Shown here: piece by piece, positions 1-4,644 of the stretch | Position numbering within the stretch: position 1 is the first letter of the stretch | How the letters are laid out: every line of letters starts with the position of its first letter | Origin: Deltaproteobacteria bacterium | Lineage (GTDB): Bacteria > Desulfobacterota > DSM-4660 > Desulfatiglandales > Desulfatiglandaceae | Assembly: GCA_011051075.1 (NCBI GenBank) | Contig: DREN01000387.1 | Span: forward strand, 1 to 10,436 | DNA length: 10,436 bases | Direction of reading: 5' to 3' | Notes under the pieces: generated by a model | Seen by the model: the letters and a program-made list of their open reading frames with translations, nothing else | Database searches by the model: none | What the model was told of the DNA's origin: nothing | Program-made: the position numbers and the translations under genes

Positions 1-1609
1 CTTGCCCCCCTTTTCCCGGAAGGTACTCCTCAAGGGCCATTTCTGCCAGCCTGTACTTCTGGACCTTTCCGCTCCTGGTCATGGGAAAGTCTGATACGAT
101 CCTGAAGTAGTGTGGCAGACTCTGTTTATCAACGTAGTCCCTGGCGTAGGCGGCCAGGGATATCTCCGAAAGGCTGGAACCCTTTTTGAGTCTTATCCAG
201 GCGGCTACCTCCTGTCCCCTGTCCGGGTGCGGGAAACCGAAAACCTGGACCTCGGACACCTCCGGGTGCCGGTACAGGCTCTCCTCCACCTCCACCGGAT
301 TGATCTCTTTACCGTCTCTGACGATAACGTCTTTAAGACGACCGGTGATCCTGAAGTAGCCGTTTTCATCCATCTGTCCCAGGTCACCGGTGTGGAACCA
401 CCCGTCCCGGTCAATGACCGATGCCGTGATCCCCGGCATCTTATAGTAGCCCTTCATGAGAAAGCCCCGTGTACAGAGCTCTCCCTGGCTGCCCGGGGGA
501 AGGTCATCACCGGTGGTAGGATCCACTATCTTCACCTCGTTGCATTCAAGGGCGGTGCCGATGGTCCCCACCCTCAGGTCCAGGGGGTCATCTGGATGGG
601 TCATGGTGATCCACGAGGAGGTCTCTGTAATGCCGTAGGCAACCGTCAGATCCGAAACACCCACATCCTCCACCAGTCTTTTCATAAGCTCCGCCGGACA
701 GGGGGCCCCACCCACAATCCCCTTGGTAACGGTCTTCCACCCCTTCTTCTGAAACCGGGGGTGATCCAGGAGCCCTATGAGCATGGAGGGGGAGCCGTAA
801 ACGGCCGTGCACTTCTCCTCCTCAATGCTCTTCAGTACCGCCGGTGGATCAAAGGTCTCGGAGGGCATGATCAGGGCGGCCCCCCTGATAATCCCGGAAA
901 GCGCTATACAGGTGTTCCCGAACATGTGAAACAGGGGGAAAAAGAGACAGATCCTGTCCTCATGGGTGAGGCCCTGGCGCCCCGTGGAGAAGACAGACTT
1001 GTTGATCAGCCCTATATGGTCAAGCACTACCCCCTTTGGCCTCCCGGTGGTACCGGATGTGTACATGATGGCCACGGGATCTTCAGGCCTCACCGATTCA
1101 ACCATACTGTTCAGCAGTCCCGGATCCATATCCTCCCCCATGGCCGTAAGCTCGGTCCAGTGCACGGTCTCTGGAAAGGTCTCATCCGCGATGATGACCA
1201 CGGTTTCAAGGTCCTCAATCCTGTCCCTGGCGTAAAGGACCGTATCCAGATAGTCCTCATCCTCCACACCCTTTGAGGCTATGATTCCCCTGCACTCGGA
1301 CTGGGCGAGGATGAACTGCAGGTCTTCCCTGCCCGCGCCTGGATCAACGGGCACGACCACGGCCCCTATCCTGCTGAGGGCCAGCATGGATACGATCCAC
1401 TCCGGGATGTTGGGTGCCCAGAGGCCCACCCTGTCCTCGGCCGCAAACCCCATTCTTATAAGCCCCCTGGCGGCACGGTCAACCTCCCATGAGAGAAGAT
1501 CGTAGTTGAACCTGACTCCCCTCTCCCTGTGGATAACTGCGTCATGATCGGGGTATCTCGCTGAAATACCGGTCAGGATATCCCCTACTGTGCTGCGGAC
1601 AATTTCCAT
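1..1609 (-). CDS. AMP-forming acyl-CoA synthetase / ligase, partial at C-terminus
   Basis: The frame is open from an ATG at 1609 to the left edge, giving 536 residues; only the last few and the stop codon are missing, since the family is usually about 540-560 long. Visible adenylate-forming motifs in order are the P-loop YTSGTTGRPKG (183-193), YGITET (325-330), TGD (407-409), the hinge region GRLKD (423-427), and PMTRSGKVQK (509-518), whose K515 would be the adenylation lysine. Such enzymes join a carboxylic acid to CoA through an acyl-AMP intermediate in the cytoplasm. The sequence does not tell me the acyl chain; a fatty or aromatic acid is the usual guess. AAGGAGA (1619-1625) lies 9 bases before the ATG, which fixes the start. 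It is divergent from the ABC-F gene, with a promoter-like site and a heptamer array in its leader. The family is very likely; the substrate is unknown. Confidence 0.93.
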   Translation of the reverse strand, partial: MEIVRSTVGDILTGISARYPDHDAVIHRERGVRFNYDLLSWEVDRAARGLIRMGFAAEDRVGLWAPNIPEWIVSMLALSRIGAVVVPVDPGAGREDLQFILAQSECRGIIASKGVEDEDYLDTVLYARDRIEDLETVVIIADETFPETVHWTELTAMGEDMDPGLLNSMVESVRPEDPVAIMYTSGTTGRPKGVVLDHIGLINKSVFSTGRQGLTHEDRICLFFPLFHMFGNTCIALSGIIRGAALIMPSETFDPPAVLKSIEEEKCTAVYGSPSMLIGLLDHPRFQKKGWKTVTKGIVGGAPCPAELMKRLVEDVGVSDLTVAYGITETSSWITMTHPDDPLDLRVGTIGTALECNEVKIVDPTTGDDLPPGSQGELCTRGFLMKGYYKMPGITASVIDRDGWFHTGDLGQMDENGYFRITGRLKDVIVRDGKEINPVEVEESLYRHPEVSEVQVFGFPHPDRGQEVAAWIRLKKGSSLSEISLAAYARDYVDKQSLPHYFRIVSDFPMTRSGKVQKYRLAEMALEEYLPGKGGQ

Positions 1610-1640
1610 TGCTACCTGTCTCCTTCCTTAGACCCACCCC

Positions 1641-1668
1641 TTACGCCTTGCGCCTTATGCCCTACGCC
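1641..1668. repeat. Degenerate heptamer array, four units (YTRYGCC)
   Basis: Four contiguous 7-bp units fit YTRYGCC on the plus strand: TTACGCC, TTGCGCC, TTATGCC, CTACGCC. Variation is limited to pyrimidine or purine swaps at unit positions 1, 3 and 4. The array lies in the leader of the acyl-CoA synthetase gene, just downstream of its putative -10. I see no coding frame over it. Similar runs between genes are something I associate with deltaproteobacterial genomes, from memory. Confidence 0.75.
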
Positions 1669-1702
1669 CCTATTATATACCACCGGAGTTCAGAGATAAC
1701 AA
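1666..1702 (-). promoter_or_regulatory. Putative sigma70 promoter of the acyl-CoA synthetase gene
   Basis: On the minus strand a perfect TATAAT lies at 1677-1672 and TTGTTA at 1702-1697, with a 19-bp spacer, longer than ideal. An overlapping TATATA would give 17 bp but a poorer -10. Transcription would begin near 1665, so the four-unit heptamer array (1641-1668) would lie at the very start of the mRNA leader, upstream of the ribosome binding site. The strong -10 supports it; the spacer weakens it. Confidence 0.4.
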
Positions 1703-2021
1703 GGGAACATTGACCCTGAAATTTGCGCCTTGAAAACCTTGCCCAAACCAACTATAGATTCTTACATATTCGATCCGGGAGTTCGTCTCTCAGACAGAAA
1801 CAGAGCAACACCCCATTTTCACATATTCACAGTGAAACCGGAAACCGGAGGTCAGGAAATCTGATGGTCCCGATCCAATTTCAAGTTTCCAATTTCAAAT
1901 ATCTTCGGTTTGACTTGAAGACGCGACCCCGGGGACTGCCGCCCAAAAGGCTGGGTGTTGTCGAAGAATCGACGGGTACAATCGGACATTCAGCGCAGGC
2001 CGCAGGGTGCAAGGTTTCATA
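1703..2021. other. Noncoding part of the divergent intergenic region
   Basis: No coding sequence is credible here; the frames crossing it lack family resemblance or good start signals. It is AT-richer than the flanking genes. It contains a short inverted repeat TTTCAC...GTGAAA (1817-1837), a doubled heptamer AAACCGG (1835-1848), the AATTTCA heptamer array (1877-1904), a CCCCGGGG palindrome near 1927-1934, and a small stem GTCGA-AGAA-TCGAC near 1959-1972. TACAAT at 1977-1982 could be a -10 box for the ABC-F gene, but no matching -35 sits at a normal distance. Confidence 0.5.
1877..1904. repeat. Degenerate heptamer array, AATTTCA type
   Basis: Four consecutive 7-bp units begin at 1877, 1884, 1891 and 1898 (AATTTCA, AGTTTCC, AATTTCA, AATATCT). 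The decamer CCAATTTCAA recurs exactly 14 bp apart (1875-1884 and 1889-1898). The base composition differs completely from the GC-rich heptamer array 230 bp away, although the unit length is the same. It lies about 120 bp upstream of the ABC-F start. Confidence 0.6.
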
Positions 2022-3989
2022 ATGAGTCTCGTTACACTCATAAAGGTCTCTCTCCACTTCTTTGAAAGGCAGCTCTTTGACCAGATCGGGCTTCAGATCA
2101 ACCCTGGTGACAGGATAGGCCTGGTGGGCCGTAACGGCTCGGGCAAGACCACCCTTCTCAGGATCATATGCGGGGAGATCTCCCCCGAGAGCGGGGAGGT
2201 CAGGGTAGCCAAGAGGATTCGGATCGGATACCTGCCACAAGACGTCAAGGAGGTCCTGTCAGGGCCCCTGCTCCAGTCTGTGGTTGACTCTATCCCGGGC
2301 CGAAAAGGGCTCGCAAAAAGGCTGCAAGAGGCGGAAAACTCCCTGAAGACCGTCACTGACACAGATGCTCAGTCCAGGACAGGGGAAAAGATCGCAGCCC
2401 TCCTCCAGGAGATAAACCTGATAGACCGGGAATTCCCCACCCATGAGGCGGAAAAAATCCTCCTTGGTCTGGGTTTCAGGACAGGAGATTTTGAAAGGCC
2501 CGCCTCTTCCCTGAGCGGTGGGTGGAAGATGAGGGCAGCCCTGGCCACCCTTCTATATCAGAAACCCGACCTGCTCCTCCTTGATGAGCCAACCAACCAT
2601 CTGGACATCCCCTCGGTCAGGTGGCTGGTGGATTTTCTTCAGGAGTTCAAAGGGGCCATGATCCTCGTGTCCCACGACAGGGACTTTCTCAACAGACAGG
2701 TCAACCGTATAGTCTCATTTGAAAAGGAAGGCATGAGATCGTACAGGGGGAACTACGACTTTTACCTGAAGGCCCGGGAGGAGGAGGTCAGGTCCCTTGA
2801 GGCAAGGGCCAGAAACCAGGAGCAGAAGATAAGGGACGCCAGGAGGTTCATAGAAAGGTTCCGCTCCAAGGCCACCAAGGCAAGACAGGCCCAGAGCAAG
2901 CTGAAGCTGGTTGAGAAGATGGAACTGGTACAGACCTTTCAGAAGGAAAAGACCATCCACTTCTCCTTCCCTCAGGTTACGCGGAGCGGAAGGGAGGTGG
3001 TACTAATGGAGGACCTCTCAAAACGGTTCGGCAGTAACGTACTCTACGACAATCTCAGCCTCAGGGCGCTGCGGGGGGAAAGGATCGCCATAATAGGGCC
3101 CAACGGCTGCGGAAAGACCACACTTCTCAGGATCATAGCCGGTGAGATTGAACCTGACAGTGGGAGGGTCTCCCTGGGTCATGGTGTCAGTGTGGCCTAT
3201 TTTGCGCAGCATCACTCAGACCTGCTCAACCCCAAGAAGACCGTGGTGGAAGAGGTCTACCAGGTGGTCCCCCATGCCAGCATAGGTTTTGTCAGGAATG
3301 TGTGCGGGGCCTTTCTTTTTTCTGGGAAGGATGTGGACAAGAGCATCGGGGTCCTGTCAGGGGGAGAAAGGGCCAGGGTCTCCCTTGCGAAACTCCTGGT
3401 AAATCCGGGGAATTTCATGCTCATGGATGAGCCCACCAACCACCTTGACATTGAATCATCGGAGAGGCTGATAGACGCCCTCAAAGGGTATGAGGGGACC
3501 CTCCTGTTTGTCTCCCACAACCAGTCCTTTGTGAACAGGCTGGCCACGAAGATATGGGACATAAGGGAGGGGGGGGTCGTGGAGTATCCCGGCACCCTGA
3601 ACGAGTACTACGACCACCTGCTCAAGGCTGAAAAGCCCCTGTCCGATCCTGTGGAGACGGATGAGGAAAGAAGATCCCACAACAGGAAGAAGGGCAACAG
3701 AAAAAGGGCAAAGAGGGAGAGGGCCTTAAGGCGCCAGCTTATCTACGAAACCCTAAAACCTATCCAGGACCGTCTTGATTCTCTTGAGGAGAGGATCGAG
3801 TTTCTTGAGTCCAGGCAGAAGGCAGTCGAAAAAGCCCTTGCAGACCCGGACGTTTTCGGGGATAAGGAGATAAGCGTGCCCCTCCTCACCGAGTACAGGG
3901 ATATCCGCGAGGAATTAGACAGGCTCCTCCTTGAGTGGGAAAAGGACCAGGAGAGGCTGGAGTCCGTGAAGCTGGATTTAGTGATGTAG
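2022..3989 (+). CDS. ABC-F family ATPase, Uup-like
   Basis: A soluble 655-residue protein with two ATP-binding cassettes and no membrane segments, the ABC-F plan. These proteins act on ribosomes as translation factors rather than transporters. Cassette 1 has Walker A GRNGSGKTT (36-44), signature LSGGW (164-168), Walker B with D188 E189, and H218. A charged interdomain linker (about 240-320) corresponds to the tRNA-contacting arm. Cassette 2 has GPNGCGKTT (359-367), signature LSGGE (445-449), D469 E470 and H499. Residues 548-572 are very basic, and about 573-655 look like a coiled coil, resembling the C-terminal domain of Uup. I chose the ATG at 2022, preceded by AAGG at a 7-base spacing; a GTG five codons upstream (2007) is in frame. 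Uup-like is the closest assignment, but EttA/YheS-type relatives are not excluded. It shows no particular sign of being an antibiotic-resistance member. Confidence 0.93.
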   Translation: MSLVTLIKVSLHFFERQLFDQIGLQINPGDRIGLVGRNGSGKTTLLRIICGEISPESGEVRVAKRIRIGYLPQDVKEVLSGPLLQSVVDSIPGRKGLAKRLQEAENSLKTVTDTDAQSRTGEKIAALLQEINLIDREFPTHEAEKILLGLGFRTGDFERPASSLSGGWKMRAALATLLYQKPDLLLLDEPTNHLDIPSVRWLVDFLQEFKGAMILVSHDRDFLNRQVNRIVSFEKEGMRSYRGNYDFYLKAREEEVRSLEARARNQEQKIRDARRFIERFRSKATKARQAQSKLKLVEKMELVQTFQKEKTIHFSFPQVTRSGREVVLMEDLSKRFGSNVLYDNLSLRALRGERIAIIGPNGCGKTTLLRIIAGEIEPDSGRVSLGHGVSVAYFAQHHSDLLNPKKTVVEEVYQVVPHASIGFVRNVCGAFLFSGKDVDKSIGVLSGGERARVSLAKLLVNPGNFMLMDEPTNHLDIESSERLIDALKGYEGTLLFVSHNQSFVNRLATKIWDIREGGVVEYPGTLNEYYDHLLKAEKPLSDPVETDEERRSHNRKKGNRKRAKRERALRRQLIYETLKPIQDRLDSLEERIEFLESRQKAVEKALADPDVFGDKEISVPLLTEYRDIREELDRLLLEWEKDQERLESVKLDLVM

Positions 3990-4010
3990 GGCTGGTGAAT
4001 GGAAAAAGAT

Positions 4011-4083
4011 GAACATCGAACGTTCAACTCGCCACAGGCGAGAAAGCACTTGTCCGCCTTCGGCGGATCGAATATTGAATGGG
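4011..4083. repeat. GAA-heptamer repeat interrupted by a 38-bp double hairpin
   Basis: Heptamers of the type GAAYRTY start at 4011 and 4018 and resume at 4070 and 4077. Two imperfect 14-bp direct copies, ATCGAACGTTCAAC (4015-4028) and ATCGAATATTGAAT (4067-4080), share 10 bases. They flank a segment with two perfect short stems: CTCGCC-ACA-GGCGAG (4028-4042) and TCCGCC-TTC-GGCGGA (4053-4067). This is the look of a REP-like intergenic element. It starts 21 bases after the ABC-F stop codon. Confidence 0.6.
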
Positions 4084-4109
4084 AAAAAAAGAAGGATAGG
4101 GAACTGAGA

Positions 4110-4448
4110 ATGGAAGTAAAAGAGGAACATAAGGCCCTTTTGAGAAAACTGGGGCTTAAAGACGAAGACTTTGAAAGTTTTGACGGTGAACTGGTGCGCT
4201 ACGAGTACGACAAGGAGAAAGGGGTCCGTATTTACGATCCCTACTACGAGACATCCTACAACGAATATATCGGGATAGACGGCTGGAGCGCCTGGAGCAT
4301 GGAAAACGACACCTTCATGAGTGACATACTCAAGGATGTCCATGAGAAGGTCCGCAGAAAAGAGGGCACAAGTCCCGGCCCGGATCAGGAGGAGATCCGG
4401 GAGGCCCTTGAAATAAAGTTCGGCGGAAAAACCGGCAAGGATTCCTGA
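4110..4448 (+). CDS. Small acidic protein of unknown function
   Basis: I do not recognise this 112-residue protein. It is rich in Glu, Asp, Lys and Tyr, has no cysteine, no signal peptide and no membrane segment, so it is probably cytoplasmic. Residues 29-65 form an aromatic-rich core with clustered Tyr and Trp (YEYDKEKG, DPYYETSYNEY, GWSAWS). The flanks (1-20 and 70-104) look helical and charged, and the last 25 residues are probably disordered. The frame is open back to an ATG at 3999, but the additional 37 codons would be encoded by the hairpin repeat element and look unlike protein. I therefore prefer the ATG at 4110, which has only weak upstream GGATAGGG. It follows the ABC-F gene on the same strand and may be cotranscribed with it. 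That it is a gene is likely; its start is uncertain. Confidence 0.65.
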   Translation: MEVKEEHKALLRKLGLKDEDFESFDGELVRYEYDKEKGVRIYDPYYETSYNEYIGIDGWSAWSMENDTFMSDILKDVHEKVRRKEGTSPGPDQEEIREALEIKFGGKTGKDS

Positions 4449-4461
4449 ACCTCCAGACATC

Positions 4462-4493
4462 GTTAAGTGGTTAAGTAGTTGAGTGGTTAAGTC
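4462..4493 (+). repeat. Octamer array, four units (GTTRAGTN), left arm
   Basis: Four consecutive 8-bp units fit GTTRAGTN, with bases 1-3 and 5-7 invariant and variation only at the fourth (A/G) and eighth positions. A 15-bp stretch inside it (4476-4490) is the exact reverse complement of 4600-4614 in the right-hand array. It begins 13 bp after the stop codon of the upstream small gene. Confidence 0.7.
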
Positions 4494-4588
4494 GTTGTTA
4501 TGATTGAGCATACGCATGGTTGCCTTGAAAATTGGACAGTCAGCATTTGAAAAGCCATAACATCCTGAAATAGTAGAATATATTTCCC

Positions 4589-4620
4589 TACTCAACCATT
4601 TAACCACTCAACTATTCAAC
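4589..4620 (-). repeat. Octamer array, four units (GTTRARTN), right arm, inverted
   Basis: Read on the minus strand, four 8-bp units fit GTTRARTN, the same family as the array at 4462-4493 but in opposite orientation and the same length of 32 bp. A transcript across both arms could pair the 15-bp identical core and flanking partly matched units into a long stem with a roughly 110-base loop. It ends 24 bp before the GTG start of the helicase-exonuclease gene. Confidence 0.7.
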
Positions 4621-4644
4621 GAGGTCTGAACCTCAGTCCACACA

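Larger units (their letters stand above)
4449..4644. other. Intergenic region framed by inverted octamer arrays
   Basis: No gene is visible in these 196 bp. Two 32-bp octamer arrays face each other across a 95-bp AT-rich spacer (4494-4588). The spacer contains TTGAAA (4525-4530) and TAGAAT-like boxes near 4574-4579, but no well-spaced promoter pair. Just before the helicase start, GAGGT-CTGA-ACCTC (4621-4634) can form a 5-bp hairpin. Confidence 0.5.

Noticed and set aside
110..1276. Long plus-strand open frame (388 codons) opposite the acyl-CoA synthetase
   Set aside because: It lies antisense to a gene with all adenylate-forming motifs, its translation has no recognisable domain, and GC-rich third positions explain the lack of stops.
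1723..2022. Plus-strand 99-codon frame upstream of the ABC-F gene
   Set aside because: It crosses the AATTTCA repeat array, has no ribosome binding site, and its translation is compositionally random.
3978..4607. Minus-strand open frame of 209 codons covering the small gene and the octamer arrays
   Set aside because: It would read through repeats and both hairpin elements, has no family resemblance, and opposes a better frame on the plus strand.
4462..4620. CRISPR array
   Set aside because: The repeats are 8 bp and contiguous without unique spacers, and the two arms are inverted; no cas genes are present.
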